A stretch of DNA of 64,000 nt from an uncultured Gammaproteobacteria bacterium. GTDB taxonomy: Bacteria > Pseudomonadota > Gammaproteobacteria > Eutrophobiales > Eutrophobiaceae. Location of the stretch: assembly GCA_951812995.1 (NCBI GenBank), contig CATOTD010000001.1, positions 240,694-304,693 on the forward strand, given 5' to 3'. A program made the translations under genes and the position numbers. Below the pieces are notes generated by a model. The model was not told the DNA's origin, made no database searches, and saw nothing but the letters and a program-made list of their open reading frames with translations. Positions 48,543 through 58,433 of this stretch are shown in pieces (the stretch's first letter is position 1; every line of letters starts with the position of its first letter).

Positions 48543-49997
48543 ATGTCGATAGCCACGCACATTAATTTACTTAAAAACCGGCGTACCAAAATTATTGCAA
48601 CGCTGGGGCCGACTAGTAGTGCGCCGGATCAAATCCGCAAACTAATCAAAGCGGGCGTTAATATCTTTCGCCAAAACATGTCGCATGGCGACCATGCGTA
48701 TCATACCGAAACCTATGCCAGGATTCGTGAAATAGCTGAAGATTTAGATCGGCCGGTCGGTATTCTGGCAGATCTGTGTGGACCTAAAATACGCACTGGG
48801 AAATTCAAAAATGGCAACATCGATTTAAAAAACAATGAAACCGTCATCATCACAACACGCGATGTTGAAGGCAAACCCGGTTTGATCCATTCTCAATATT
48901 CTGCATTAGCCGATGATGTAAAACGGGGCGACCGAATCTTACTTGCTGACGGGATTCTTGAATTAGTGGTCGATAAAATTGAGGGGACTGAAATAAGCTG
49001 TACGGTCATCTATGGTGGCAAACTAGGCGATCACAAAGGCATCAACTTACCTGGTGTAAAAATGTCTACGCCATCACTGACGGATAAAGATAAAACGGAT
49101 GCAAAACTGGCGCTCGATTTAGGGGTCGATTTTCTAGCACTCTCTTTTGTGCGGTCGGCGGCGGATATTATCGAATTAAGAGAATTGATAACCGCGCAGG
49201 GTGCAAACACACAAATAATTGCAAAAATTGAAAAGCCCGAGGCACTTGAGGCAGCAAGCGCGATCCTTGATGCTGCTGATGGCATTATGGTTGCGCGTGG
49301 TGATTTAGGCATTGAACTCAATCTTGAACAAGTGCCAGTCGCGCAACATCAATTAATTGATTTAGCCAGAAAAAAATTCAAACCCGTTATAGTGGCAACA
49401 CAGATGCTGGAATCGATGATTGAGAATGCACGTCCAACGCGTGCCGAGGTAACGGATGTTGCCTATGCAGTAACGCTTGGGACTGATGCCATTATGTTAT
49501 CTGGTGAAACGGCGGTCGGGGCGTTTCCAGTTGAGGCAGTGAAAATGATGGATCGCATTGCGCGACAAACCGAGTCATACCTCTGGCAACATGATGCCTA
49601 CAGTGCACAACCTGCTGATAGTAAGTCTGCAACTGTGATGCCAGTTTGGGATGCGGTTGCAAATTCGATGGCGCAAATGGCGCAAAATCTTAAAGTTCGA
49701 GCTGTTGTTGTTATATCCCAAAGCGGCATGTCTGCTGCGACTATGAGCTCAGCAAGACCAGCGGCCCCCGTTGTCGCCATCACTGGCCGTGCGGCTGTTT
49801 ATCGAAGGATGGCAATGCTTTGGAGCGTCATACCGATTGTTTCTGAAAGTGCGGGCAAATCCAACCCGAATATTTTAGCGGGCCAGGTTATTCTTGATAA
49901 AGGGCTGGCAACGGCGGGAGACAAGATTCTATTGGTACGCGGCCTGCATAGCGACAGTACTTTGAACACGCCTTCTGTCACCGTGCTGACCCTTTAG
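48543..49997 (+). CDS. pyk: Pyruvate kinase
   Basis: Last step of glycolysis. 484 residues with RRTKIIATLGPTSSAPDQIR, NMSHGDHAYH, CGPKIRTGKF, the signature IIAKIEKPEALEA, GIMVARGDLGIELNLEQVP and the catalytic MLSGETAVGAFPVEAV, then the C-terminal domain to the end. The start at 48543 is the first ATG in frame and matches family N termini (NRRTKI near residue 12). The R2 repeat element begins just downstream. Confidence 0.96.
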   Translation: MSIATHINLLKNRRTKIIATLGPTSSAPDQIRKLIKAGVNIFRQNMSHGDHAYHTETYARIREIAEDLDRPVGILADLCGPKIRTGKFKNGNIDLKNNETVIITTRDVEGKPGLIHSQYSALADDVKRGDRILLADGILELVVDKIEGTEISCTVIYGGKLGDHKGINLPGVKMSTPSLTDKDKTDAKLALDLGVDFLALSFVRSAADIIELRELITAQGANTQIIAKIEKPEALEAASAILDAADGIMVARGDLGIELNLEQVPVAQHQLIDLARKKFKPVIVATQMLESMIENARPTRAEVTDVAYAVTLGTDAIMLSGETAVGAFPVEAVKMMDRIARQTESYLWQHDAYSAQPADSKSATVMPVWDAVANSMAQMAQNLKVRAVVVISQSGMSAATMSSARPAAPVVAITGRAAVYRRMAMLWSVIPIVSESAGKSNPNILAGQVILDKGLATAGDKILLVRGLHSDSTLNTPSVTVLTL

Positions 49998-50013
49998 TTT
50001 TATATTTCAGACC

Positions 50014-50359
50014 ACGACCTTTGCATAAAAACTGCATATCCCGCTGGCAATGATTCAATTTTTAGCCACGGTGCGTGATTGCTGATCGTTATTGCCCTTG
50101 ATCTCTGACTGGGCTGGGTCGGGCGTGGTCAAGTTGGATCGGGCGGAGTCGGGTTGGAGCTGACATGAGTCGCGGCGGGTTGGGTCGGGCTGGGTCGAAC
50201 GTGGCATGAGTCGTGTCGGATCGGGCTGGGTCAAGCTGAGCTGGGTCGAACGTGGCATGAGTCGTGTCGGATCGGGCTGGGTCGAACCTGGCATGAGTCG
50301 GGTCGGGTCAAGCGTGGTCGAGCGTGGTCGCGTCGGCCTGGGCTGGGTCAAGGTTTCAG
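50014..50359. repeat. R element R2
   Basis: The left end acgacctttgcataaaa is followed by the same head sequence as R1 (gccacggtgcgtgattgc, ttgcccttgatctctgac). A G-rich core then repeats the words gggctgggtcg, aacgtggcatgagtcg and tgtcggatcgggctggg three times. The right end tcaaggtttcag is a weak match to the R1 end. It fills nearly the whole gap between the pyk stop and the DUF934 stop. Confidence 0.65.
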
Positions 50360-50360
50360 A

Positions 50361-50852
50361 CTATCGCCTTGATTTGTAGACAGGCACAACATCATCTGCT
50401 GCGGCCTGATAACACACCGTAAAATCTTCAAATCCTTTAAGCGCATCTTCCGCATCTTTATCTTCACGTAATTGATAACTGTCTATACCGCAACGCTGTA
50501 GAAAAAATAATTGATCACGTAAGACCTCGCCAATCGCACGCAAGTCGCCCTTAAAACCATAACGCTCACGTAAGAGGCGCGCGTGGGTATAGGATCGGCC
50601 ATCTTTAAAGACAGGAAAATCAAGCGCAATTAGGGCGTAATATTCCAGATAAGAAACCAATTTTTCCGTCTCTATATCACCATCAATCCAGACGGCATGT
50701 GTTGCGTTCTGCTTTAATAATGCATCACGGTTTTCCTGCCAATACATAAATGGCAAGATGACATTCCCATCAGGAAGCGGTGCCGAGCTGTCAATATCAC
50801 GCACCAAAGACCAATCATCGTCTATTATTTTTTTATCTTTAATGATTCGCAC
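50361..50852 (-). CDS. DUF934 protein associated with sulfite reductase
   Basis: A 163-residue protein of the DUF934 family, found next to cysI in many proteobacteria and thought to assist assimilatory sulfite reduction. Landmarks: DDDWSLVRDIDS, ALIALDFPVFKDGRSYTHAR, LLRERYGFKGDLRAIGEVLR, DQLFFLQRCGIDSYQL. I take the GTG at 50852 as start: AAGGAGG lies six bases upstream and homologues begin with an IIKD-type segment. The longer frame from 50972 overlaps cysI fully. It overlaps the cysI end by 14 bases. Confidence 0.85.
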   Translation of the reverse strand: MRIIKDKKIIDDDWSLVRDIDSSAPLPDGNVILPFMYWQENRDALLKQNATHAVWIDGDIETEKLVSYLEYYALIALDFPVFKDGRSYTHARLLRERYGFKGDLRAIGEVLRDQLFFLQRCGIDSYQLREDKDAEDALKGFEDFTVCYQAAADDVVPVYKSRR

Positions 50853-52524
50853 AGGCTTCCTCCTTAACGGGTTGCTTCGGATAAACACGATCCTTGAAGG
50901 GTTTAATGCCAATACGACGAAAGGTATCCAGAAAGCGTTCTTCTTCCTGGCGTTGCTCAACATAAACATCAAGTAGCCGCGCGATCACATTTGCAACTTC
51001 TTTTTTTGCAACAGCAGGGCCAAGCCGTTCCCCCAAACAGGCATCATTTTCAGAGGAACCACCGAGTGTCAACTGATAGAATTCCTCGCCTTTCTTGCTA
51101 ACACCGAGAATGCCAATATGACCAACGTGGTGATGTCCACAGGCATTCATACAGCCCGACATTTTGATCTTTATATCGCCAATATCATGTAAATAATCAA
51201 TGTCATCAAACTTCTCATTAATTTGATTGGCAATGGGGATTGATCCCGCATTCGCTAACGAACAAAAATCCAGACCAGGGCAACAAATCATGTCTGTCAA
51301 CAAACCTATATTTGCCGTCGCCAGATGCTTCGCGGAAAGTTTTTGCCAAAGATCAAATAAATCGGCTTGTTTTACATTGGGTAACACCAGATTCTGATCA
51401 TGCGTTACAACAATTTCACCATAGCTATAGTGATCTGCAAGATCGGCGATATGATCCATTTGTTCGTCTGTTGCATCACCGGGCGCAATGCCGGGTGCTT
51501 TCAAGGAAATAATGACCGCCTTATAACCTGCAATTTTATGCACAAACAAGTTGCGTTTTACCCAGGTTGCAAAGGCTTTGTTTGATTTTTCTGCCGCCTC
51601 GAAACTGTTATCTTCAGCCGCATTCTGATCATAATCAGGGGCTGTAAAAAAACTTTTCATGCGCTCAATTTCTTGTTGATCAAGTTTCAAAACACTGTCT
51701 TTTATATGGTTCCATTCTGCTTCAACTTGTCTGGTAAATTCTTCTTTGCCGAGATCATTAACCAATATTTTTATCCGTGCTCGGTAGATATTGTCTCTGC
51801 GACCAAAACGATTGTAGACACGCAGAATGGCTTCAAGATAGGAGAGTAAATGTTGTTTTTCAAGAAAAGGTCTTATGCTAGGGCCAATAAAAGGTGTGCG
51901 ACCCAAACCACCGCCGACTACCACATTAAAACCAATCTCCCCCGCGTCATTTTTAACCAGAAAAAGACCAATATCGTGCACTTTAACCGCTGCACGATCA
52001 TGTACCGCGCCCGTGACTGCGATCTTGAATTTTCTTGGCAAGAATGAAAACTCGGGATGAAACGTCGACCATTGTCTGATTATTTCACAATACGGCCTTG
52101 GATCTTCAAGCTCATCTACCGCAATTCCGGCAAACTGATCCGAGGTCGTATTACGAATATCGTTACCACTGGTCTGGATAGCGTGCATTTCAACACGGGC
52201 AAGATCGGCTAGTATATCAGGCACTGTTTCAAGTGCTGGCCAATTAAACTGCACATTTTGCCGCGTACTGAAGTGGGCATAATGCTTGTCATATTTTCTT
52301 GAGATATGCGCCAACATTCTTAGCTGTTGACTGGATAATAGGCCATACGGAATAGCCACGCGCAACATCGGCGCATAGCGCTGGATATAGAGTCCATTCA
52401 TCAGTCGCAACGGTCGAAATTCTTCCTCGCTCAGTTGACCCGCTAAAAACCGTGCGGTTTGGTCACGGAACTGGGCGACTCGTTCATCAACAATGGTCTG
52501 ATCATAATTATCGTACTTGTACAT
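50839..52524 (-). CDS. cysI: Sulfite/nitrite reductase, siroheme [4Fe-4S] type (CysI)
   Basis: Hemoprotein that reduces sulfite to sulfide. 561 residues, with two ferredoxin-like and two siroheme domains: FRPLRLMNGLYIQRYAPMLR, YAHFSTRQNVQFNW, TSGNDIRNTTSDQFAG. The siroheme/4Fe-4S ligands are in CCPGLDFCSLA and GCMNACGHHHVGHIG. Proteins of this form pair with DUF934, so an assimilatory role in sulfur is more likely than nitrite reduction, but the substrate is inferred. The C-terminal extension (QEEERFLDTFRRIGIKPFKD) is typical of this subgroup. Confidence 0.9.
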   Translation of the reverse strand: MYKYDNYDQTIVDERVAQFRDQTARFLAGQLSEEEFRPLRLMNGLYIQRYAPMLRVAIPYGLLSSQQLRMLAHISRKYDKHYAHFSTRQNVQFNWPALETVPDILADLARVEMHAIQTSGNDIRNTTSDQFAGIAVDELEDPRPYCEIIRQWSTFHPEFSFLPRKFKIAVTGAVHDRAAVKVHDIGLFLVKNDAGEIGFNVVVGGGLGRTPFIGPSIRPFLEKQHLLSYLEAILRVYNRFGRRDNIYRARIKILVNDLGKEEFTRQVEAEWNHIKDSVLKLDQQEIERMKSFFTAPDYDQNAAEDNSFEAAEKSNKAFATWVKRNLFVHKIAGYKAVIISLKAPGIAPGDATDEQMDHIADLADHYSYGEIVVTHDQNLVLPNVKQADLFDLWQKLSAKHLATANIGLLTDMICCPGLDFCSLANAGSIPIANQINEKFDDIDYLHDIGDIKIKMSGCMNACGHHHVGHIGILGVSKKGEEFYQLTLGGSSENDACLGERLGPAVAKKEVANVIARLLDVYVEQRQEEERFLDTFRRIGIKPFKDRVYPKQPVKEEACANH

Positions 52525-52695
52525 AGGATTAATGTGTCCTGGCAGGTTTAGCGTTTGCGAAAGATAGCAATAAGTTTCAAGATGGAACAGGAATAGATTT
52601 TACTATATTTATTCGTAATAGCTATATAGAAACTAAAATGATAACACACACAATAAAGCAATCATTGTTGAAGAGGCGCATAAAACCAGCATGCG

Positions 52696-53158
52696 GCCTT
52701 TGTACTAGCGTGGTACTCACGCCCGACCCGCATCCGACCAAGTTCGACCCGACCCAGGTCAACCCAGCCCGACTCCGCTTGACCCAGCTCAACCCAGCCC
52801 GATTCGACCACGTTCGACCCAACCTGGCCCGACTCCGCTTGACCCAGCTCAACCTGGCTTGACCCGACCCGACCCGACCTAGCTTAACCCACATCCAACC
52901 CGACCTGGCCCAACTTGACCCGACCCAGCTCAACCCGACTTGACCACGCCCGATCCAGCCCGACTCGACCACGTTCGACCCAACCTGGCCCGATCCCACC
53001 CGACCCAGCTCAACCTGGCTTGACCCGACCCGACCTAGCTTAACCCACATCCAACCCGACCTGGCCCAACTTGACCCGACTCACATCCAGCCCGACTCCG
53101 CTTGACCCAGCCCGACCCACGGCGGGCATCCGTCAGCATGGTCACCAATAAAGGTTTT
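52696..53158. repeat. R element R3, inverted orientation
   Basis: The end gcctttgtactagcg at 52696 matches the tail end of R1 (complement of cgctttagtacaaag). A C-rich core of words cccgacc, gctcaacc, gacccagc and ttgacc follows, including a ~75-base block (cttaacccacatccaacccg onward) that appears twice, at about 52880 and 53040. The far end ggcgggcatccgtcagc, then accaataaaggtttt, matches the R1 head at about 37716-37740. It lies between the cysI start and the zapE stop. Confidence 0.65.
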
Positions 53159-53168
53159 AACGATGTCT

Positions 53169-54269
53169 TTAAGGAAGGTGTTGTTTAGCCAGATAGTCGT
53201 GCGAGCGCATTTCCTCTAAGCGACTAATCGTACGCTTGAACGGTTCAAGCAGTCGGGTTCCCTGGTAGATCGCATCAGGATCAGCGGCGGCCGTAATAAT
53301 CAATTTAACGTTGCGATCATAAAATTCATCAACCAATGTTATAAATCGTTGCACCATGTCGTTGGCATTATCATCCATGATCGGCGTATCAGCCAATAAC
53401 ACGGTCTGATACTGCTTGGCAATTTCAATATAGTCGGCCGCACCTCTAGGTGCGGTGCAGATGTCCATGAAGTCAAACCAAACCACGCCATCGCCACGAC
53501 GCACTGTTTGTATGGAGCGGCCTTCAATCTCAAGCATAACGCCTGCAGTACCCGCATCTGGACAAATATGAATGAAATTATCGTGTAGCATGGCAGGTGC
53601 CCGATCATCAAGTGGTGCATAGTATATCGCTGCTTGATCAAGAAACTGCAAGCGATAATCTATACCAGAATCAACATTAACCACGTCAGTGAATCTTTTT
53701 AACAAAGCAATCGCCGGTAAAAACCGATCTCTTTGCAGACCACCTTGATAGAGCTGGTCGGGATGTTGATTTGACGTAGCCACCAATACGATCTCACGTT
53801 CAAATAAAGCCTCCATTAAACCGGCCAACAACATCGCATCGGTTATGTCAGCAACATGAAATTCATCAAAACAAAGGACTTGCGTTTTTTCGGCTAATCG
53901 ATCAGCCACGATCTTTAATGGATTTTCAACATTACCAAGCGACTTCAATTCCTTATGTACGCCTTGCATAAAGCGATAGAAATGTATTCTCATTTTTTTT
54001 TCAAACGGCAAGCACGCATAAAAACAATCCACCAGATAGGTCTTGCCGCGTCCAACACCACCCCACAAATAGAGCCCCTTGATGCGCTTTTTTGATTTTA
54101 AGCCAAATAATAATTTAATCTTTTTTATCAAGCTGTTATTTATATGCGCAAGTGCACATAAATCGTCATATAAATTTTGCAAATACAAAACTGCAATTTC
54201 TTGCGCCGGGTCGACCCTAAATTCTTTTGCGCGGAGATCGTTTTTATATTTATCTAACGGGGTCTGCAT
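53169..54269 (-). CDS. zapE: Cell division ATPase ZapE (AFG1-like)
   Basis: AFG1-family ATPase acting on FtsZ rings in gammaproteobacteria. 366 residues; Walker A YLWGGVGRGKTYLVDCF at about residues 65-80, RIHFYRFMQGVHKELKSL, Walker B VLCFDEFHVADITDAM and the sensor region LVATSNQHPDQLYQGGLQRD. It is divergent from a zinc metallopeptidase gene with 56 bases between them. Confidence 0.95.
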   Translation of the reverse strand: MQTPLDKYKNDLRAKEFRVDPAQEIAVLYLQNLYDDLCALAHINNSLIKKIKLLFGLKSKKRIKGLYLWGGVGRGKTYLVDCFYACLPFEKKMRIHFYRFMQGVHKELKSLGNVENPLKIVADRLAEKTQVLCFDEFHVADITDAMLLAGLMEALFEREIVLVATSNQHPDQLYQGGLQRDRFLPAIALLKRFTDVVNVDSGIDYRLQFLDQAAIYYAPLDDRAPAMLHDNFIHICPDAGTAGVMLEIEGRSIQTVRRGDGVVWFDFMDICTAPRGAADYIEIAKQYQTVLLADTPIMDDNANDMVQRFITLVDEFYDRNVKLIITAAADPDAIYQGTRLLEPFKRTISRLEEMRSHDYLAKQHLP

Positions 54270-54325
54270 GTTATTGCTTATGTATACATTATGAACTTTG
54301 TAATTTTTGATTTAGATAATATCAT

Positions 54326-55018
54326 GTGCCCAATATGCTTCCAGTATTAGGATTATTGCTATTGATGGTGATTGTATTCCTGCCCCGATTCTGGGTGCAG
54401 CGAGTGATGAAACAATACAGCCAACCGATTAATGAACTGCCAGGCACGGGTGGAGAACTTGCTCAACACCTGATGGAGCGTTATCAATTAGCGGGTGTTT
54501 CAGTAGAGCAAACTGAAAATGGCAATGATCATTATGATCCTGAGTCAAAAACGATTCGTCTTTCTGAGACTAATCACGATGGCAAATCATTAACCGCTGT
54601 GACGGTCGCGGCGCATGAGTTTGGGCATGCACTGCAACATCATACGTATTACAAACCATTATTATTGAGAACAAGTCTCGTTAGAAAAGCGGCCATCGCT
54701 GAGAAGATTGCATCTCTTATTCTGGTCAGTTCACCATTTACCCTGATGATGAAACTACCCGCAGTCAGCCTCATCATGTTGCTCGCTGGCCTCACTATTA
54801 TGTGTCTTCCTATTATCCTGCATGCCTGTACGCTACCCGTTGAATTCGATGCCAGCTTTAAGCGGGCGTTACCCGTACTAAGCGAAGGCGGTTATATTCC
54901 TGCATCGGCCCTGCCAATCGCAAAAAAGATACTTATGGCAGCAGCACTCACGTATGTGTCTGCATCTCTTGCCAGCCTGCTCAATTTTTATCGTTGGTGG
55001 GCAATACTCAGACGTTGA
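54326..55018 (+). CDS. Membrane zinc metallopeptidase (YugP-like)
   Basis: Neutral zinc metallopeptidase of the Zn_peptidase_2 family, integral membrane. An N-terminal helix (MLPVLGLLLLMVIVFL) is followed by ELAQHLMERYQLAGVSVEQ, the zinc motif AAHEFGHALQHH (HExxH) and paired helices ending LLAGLTIMCLPIILHA. EFDASFKRALPVLSEGGYI supplies the third-ligand region, and there is a last helix. At 230 residues it is full length. The start is GTG 54326 or ATG 54335. Substrate unknown. Confidence 0.88.
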   Translation: MPNMLPVLGLLLLMVIVFLPRFWVQRVMKQYSQPINELPGTGGELAQHLMERYQLAGVSVEQTENGNDHYDPESKTIRLSETNHDGKSLTAVTVAAHEFGHALQHHTYYKPLLLRTSLVRKAAIAEKIASLILVSSPFTLMMKLPAVSLIMLLAGLTIMCLPIILHACTLPVEFDASFKRALPVLSEGGYIPASALPIAKKILMAAALTYVSASLASLLNFYRWWAILRR

Positions 55019-55035
55019 TCAAAATCAAACATTGA

Positions 55036-56415
55036 TTAGTCATCAGGTTCTCTTTCGCCAAGCGCAGCCTGCCTGGTAATCGTGTCAGGCAATGACTGTT
55101 TAGTTTTTAAGTCGCCCAATTTTCTTATCGCCTCAACCCTTGCGACCAGATTGCCCCTACCATCAATTAACCGATTATGTGCCGTTTTATAGGCCGACTG
55201 TGCCTTACCCAACGTATTGCCAATATCCTCCAATGCCGAAACGAAACCGGTAAATTTGTCATACATATTCCCCGCCTGTTTGGCTATTTCCTGTGCATTT
55301 TGATTTTGGTATTCATAACGCCACATATTTTGAATGATCTGAAGATTCATGGTCAATGTAGATGGGCTTACCAAAAAAATGCCCTCTTTGAAGGCATCCT
55401 GAAACAAGTTTGTATCGTGTTCAAACGCTAGCATTAGTGCCGGCTCAATGGCGACAAACATCAGCACCATGTCTAATGAATTAACGCCAACTAATGCAGC
55501 GTAATCTTTTGTGCGAAGATCGCTAATATGTTGCTTGATAGATGCGAGATGTTCTTTAAGCGCAAGCTGTTTGTCCGCCTCGTCTGTTGTAGCATAATAA
55601 CGTTCATACGCAACCAGCGATATTTTGGAATCAATAATGACATCTCTTTTATTGGGTAAATGTACGACCACATCTGGATGACGCAACTTGTGCGCAACAT
55701 CGCGGTAACTACCTTGTACTTCATACTCCCGCCCATTTTGTAAACCTGAATCTTCCAGCACCCTCTCCAGGATAACCTCTCCCCAATCACCTCGTTTTTT
55801 ACTTTCACCTTTCAGTGCTTTAGTAAGATTAATAGCGTCCTCACTCATCTGTGCATTCAGTGATTTTAGATTGATAATTTCATGATGTAAGGATGTTCGA
55901 TCCTTTGTTTCCTTATCATAAACATCCTCAATTTTTTTACGAAAATCTCCCAACTGTTCTCTCAATGGGTTGAGCACTTGACCAATATTAAGTTTATTTT
56001 GATCAGTAAATTTCTTGCTTTTTTCCTCGAGTATTTTATTGGATAAGTTCTCGAAAGCTGCCGTCATCTTGCTTTCGGCTTGTTCCAACAAAATCAATTT
56101 CTCTTGTGCCGATTTTCTCTGTTCATCAAGTCTGGTGTGCAACTCGGCGAGTTTGGTCTTATTTTTTTCAAGCGCTTCTTGCAGAGATTTATTTGCTTCT
56201 TCGCGTACACAGATCGTGTTTTTTAATTCTTCTATACGGGAGTCCTTATGCTCTGTCCGCTCCGTCACTACTGCTAATGTACGCTGTAGTTCAATATTAG
56301 TATCAGATGAGCGCCGCAGTTTGTTTTTGTAGCATAACCACATGATAGCAAGGCCTGATACAAATCCAATAATCGCCGCCTGCAATATGTATTCATGTGT
56401 AAAGAGTTCAATCAT
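55036..56415 (-). CDS. rmuC: DNA recombination protein RmuC
   Basis: Membrane-anchored protein with a nuclease-like fold that limits recombination at inverted repeats. From ATG 56415 (AAGGA upstream) it has 459 residues: a membrane helix (ILQAAIIGFVSGLAIMWLCY), a long coiled coil (about 45-190) and the RmuC domain (KGESKKRGDWGEVILERVLE, NKRDVIIDSKISLVAYERYY, LVSPSTLTMNLQIIQNMWRY). In a genome this rich in inverted repeats its role is relevant. The frame opening at 56457 has no ribosome-binding site. Confidence 0.93.
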   Translation of the reverse strand: MIELFTHEYILQAAIIGFVSGLAIMWLCYKNKLRRSSDTNIELQRTLAVVTERTEHKDSRIEELKNTICVREEANKSLQEALEKNKTKLAELHTRLDEQRKSAQEKLILLEQAESKMTAAFENLSNKILEEKSKKFTDQNKLNIGQVLNPLREQLGDFRKKIEDVYDKETKDRTSLHHEIINLKSLNAQMSEDAINLTKALKGESKKRGDWGEVILERVLEDSGLQNGREYEVQGSYRDVAHKLRHPDVVVHLPNKRDVIIDSKISLVAYERYYATTDEADKQLALKEHLASIKQHISDLRTKDYAALVGVNSLDMVLMFVAIEPALMLAFEHDTNLFQDAFKEGIFLVSPSTLTMNLQIIQNMWRYEYQNQNAQEIAKQAGNMYDKFTGFVSALEDIGNTLGKAQSAYKTAHNRLIDGRGNLVARVEAIRKLGDLKTKQSLPDTITRQAALGEREPDD

Positions 56416-56631
56416 GTCTGTATTTTCCTTCAGCGGTATTACCCCTGTTTTAGTCAATTGATTTAAGCGTGCTCACCATACCTGATGAAATCCTAATATT
56501 AAATGACTGTTGCGGGTGCAATACATGGGAATATACCTAAAAATACCGTTGTTTCATTTTATTTCTCGTTTATAATCAAGCCCTAGAAGCACTATTGTTA
56601 ATGTATATTCACATTTTTTATTCAAAAACCA

Positions 56632-57441
56632 ATGAAATTAAAAGGTATTATATTCGATGTTGACGGTACCATGGCAGATACCGAGGAAATTCATCGCCAG
56701 GCATTCAACCAAACTTTTCATGAATTTGACCTTAATTGGCACTGGTCAAAATCTGATTATCATAAACTGCTCTCGATTTCAGGCGGTAGGGAACGTTTCA
56801 AACAATGTTTGAATGAAGACCAGGACCTCAAAAGCCAGATAGACGATCCAGGTCAATTCATTAAAGCACTGCACCAACGTAAGTCGGAGCATTATCGTGC
56901 CATGGTGGCAAGTGATCGCATTAAACTGCGTCCCGGTATTCATAGGCTGATCAAAGAGGCACAAGCAAGCGGCATACAACTCGCCGTAGCGACCAGCTCA
57001 TGTGTAGCTAATCTCAATACACTTATTAATGTGACTTTGAATATCGACCCCAAAGAAATATTCAGCATGATAGTCAGTGGCGACACCATTATGGATAAAA
57101 AGCCATCGCCGATTGCATATCAATGCGCCCTTGCGGGCCTTGGTCTAACACCAGAGACCTGCGTGGCTATCGAAGATACAAAAAATGGCAATCTGGCGGC
57201 GCGTGAAGCGGGCCTAAACACCATCATTACGACACACGCCTATACAATTGATAACGACTTTACCGGCGCATCACTCGTTGTTAATCACCTGGGCGAACCT
57301 GATAATGCGTTCAAGGTCGCACAGGGCTATGCTTACGATAGATCTTACGTTGATATAGAATTGCTAAATAACATCGTCGGCAATGATGTTACAGAGATCG
57401 CTATTGATGATCTCCCGAGACTGGCATCAAATATGAATTAA
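56632..57441 (+). CDS. CbbY-like HAD phosphatase
   Basis: HAD-superfamily hydrolase of 269 residues. Motif I is IIFDVDGTMADTEEIHRQAF (nucleophile Asp and acid/base Asp), the cap domain covers about 16-90, motif II is VATSS, motif III DKKPSPIAYQCALAGL and motif IV VAIEDTKNGNLAAREAGL. The combination fits CbbY/CbbZ-type phosphatases; in autotrophs CbbY removes xylulose bisphosphate from Rubisco chemistry. No Rubisco gene is in the window, so a general sugar-phosphate phosphatase is equally possible. Confidence 0.85.
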   Translation: MKLKGIIFDVDGTMADTEEIHRQAFNQTFHEFDLNWHWSKSDYHKLLSISGGRERFKQCLNEDQDLKSQIDDPGQFIKALHQRKSEHYRAMVASDRIKLRPGIHRLIKEAQASGIQLAVATSSCVANLNTLINVTLNIDPKEIFSMIVSGDTIMDKKPSPIAYQCALAGLGLTPETCVAIEDTKNGNLAAREAGLNTIITTHAYTIDNDFTGASLVVNHLGEPDNAFKVAQGYAYDRSYVDIELLNNIVGNDVTEIAIDDLPRLASNMN

Positions 57442-57512
57442 GCCTGTTCAATCCTGTATCATACAAGCAGGCTGTTTATGTTGCTGGCTCTCTCCATTGC
57501 ATTGCGTAGAGA

Positions 57513-58430
57513 ATGACTATGACGCTATCTGAACTTCGCTATATTGTGGCAGTCGCAAAGGAGTTACATTTTGGACGTGCTGCAAAGAAATGTTTTGTCA
57601 GCCAACCAACACTCAGCATTGCTGTAAAAAAAATCGAAGCAGAGCTCGGCGTAATCATCTTTGAACGGCATCAGCATAAAGTTTCTATTACACCCATCGG
57701 CGAAAAAATAACCAGGCAGGCGGAAATAATCTTATATGAAACCTATACCTTAAAGGAACTCGCAAGACAAAATAAAGACTCGTTAAGCGGCGAATTGAAA
57801 CTTGGTGTCATTTACACCATCGGCCCTTATCTACTACCTAAGTTAATACCGATGATTAATAAACAGGTGGGGGAGCTCGCTTTAACCATAGAGGAGGACT
57901 ATACAGAGAATTTATCTAATAAGTTGAAAGCGGGGGATATTGATATCGTTATTCTTGCAAACCCATTCGACCAGTTAGGGATTTGTACTGAAATCCTTTA
58001 TCAAGAACCTTTTATAGTTGCCCTACCAAGCAAACATCCTCTGACGAACAAGAAAAAACTCAAACCCGCTGACTTATTAAACGATACAATGCTGTTATTA
58101 AAGGCAGGTAATTGTTTCAGAGATCAAGTTATCCGGATCTGTCCTTCCTGTGTCAATCCTGCCGGGGAAAACAAACCTATCCAGAAAACACTGCAAAGTA
58201 GTTCAATTGAGACGATTCGGCAAATGGTGGCAACAGGTACGGGCATTACAATATTGCCTAGCTCGTCAATTGCAACGCAACCTAGTCTGCAAGGTTTATT
58301 GGAATACAGACCCTTCGCCAAGCCCGTGCCTTATCGTGAAGTTATTATTGCTTATCGAAAATCTTTTCCACGAATGCAAGCGGTTAAACTTATAAAACAA
58401 TCAATAATTGACTGCAAATTGATTGTTTAG
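57513..58430 (+). CDS. oxyR: Hydrogen peroxide-sensing regulator OxyR
   Basis: LysR-type regulator, 305 residues: helix-turn-helix LSELRYIVAVAKELHFGRAA, QPTLSIAVKKIEAELGVIIF. The redox pair is present: Cys in GNCFRDQV and a second Cys nine residues later in IRICPSC, the positions that form the disulfide in OxyR. This separates it from ordinary LysR proteins. It converges on the degQ-like protease gene; no katG or ahpC is adjacent. Confidence 0.92.
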   Translation: MTMTLSELRYIVAVAKELHFGRAAKKCFVSQPTLSIAVKKIEAELGVIIFERHQHKVSITPIGEKITRQAEIILYETYTLKELARQNKDSLSGELKLGVIYTIGPYLLPKLIPMINKQVGELALTIEEDYTENLSNKLKAGDIDIVILANPFDQLGICTEILYQEPFIVALPSKHPLTNKKKLKPADLLNDTMLLLKAGNCFRDQVIRICPSCVNPAGENKPIQKTLQSSSIETIRQMVATGTGITILPSSSIATQPSLQGLLEYRPFAKPVPYREVIIAYRKSFPRMQAVKLIKQSIIDCKLIV

Positions 58431-58433
58431 GAC

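Noticed and set aside
50055..50351. A 98-codon frame rich in Pro, Thr and Asp
   Set aside because: It lies wholly in the R2 core; similar repetitive frames appear in R1, R3 and R4 in several phases, so open frames there follow from base composition.
52622..53050. A 142-codon frame rich in Gly, Val and Ser (WVKLGRVGS repeats)
   Set aside because: Repeat-derived frame of R3; no ribosome-binding site or stable domain.
28460..53158. Possibility that the G-rich repeats are CRISPR arrays
   Set aside because: There are no uniform repeats separated by unique spacers; the words are degenerate with about 5-base period, and no cas gene is present.
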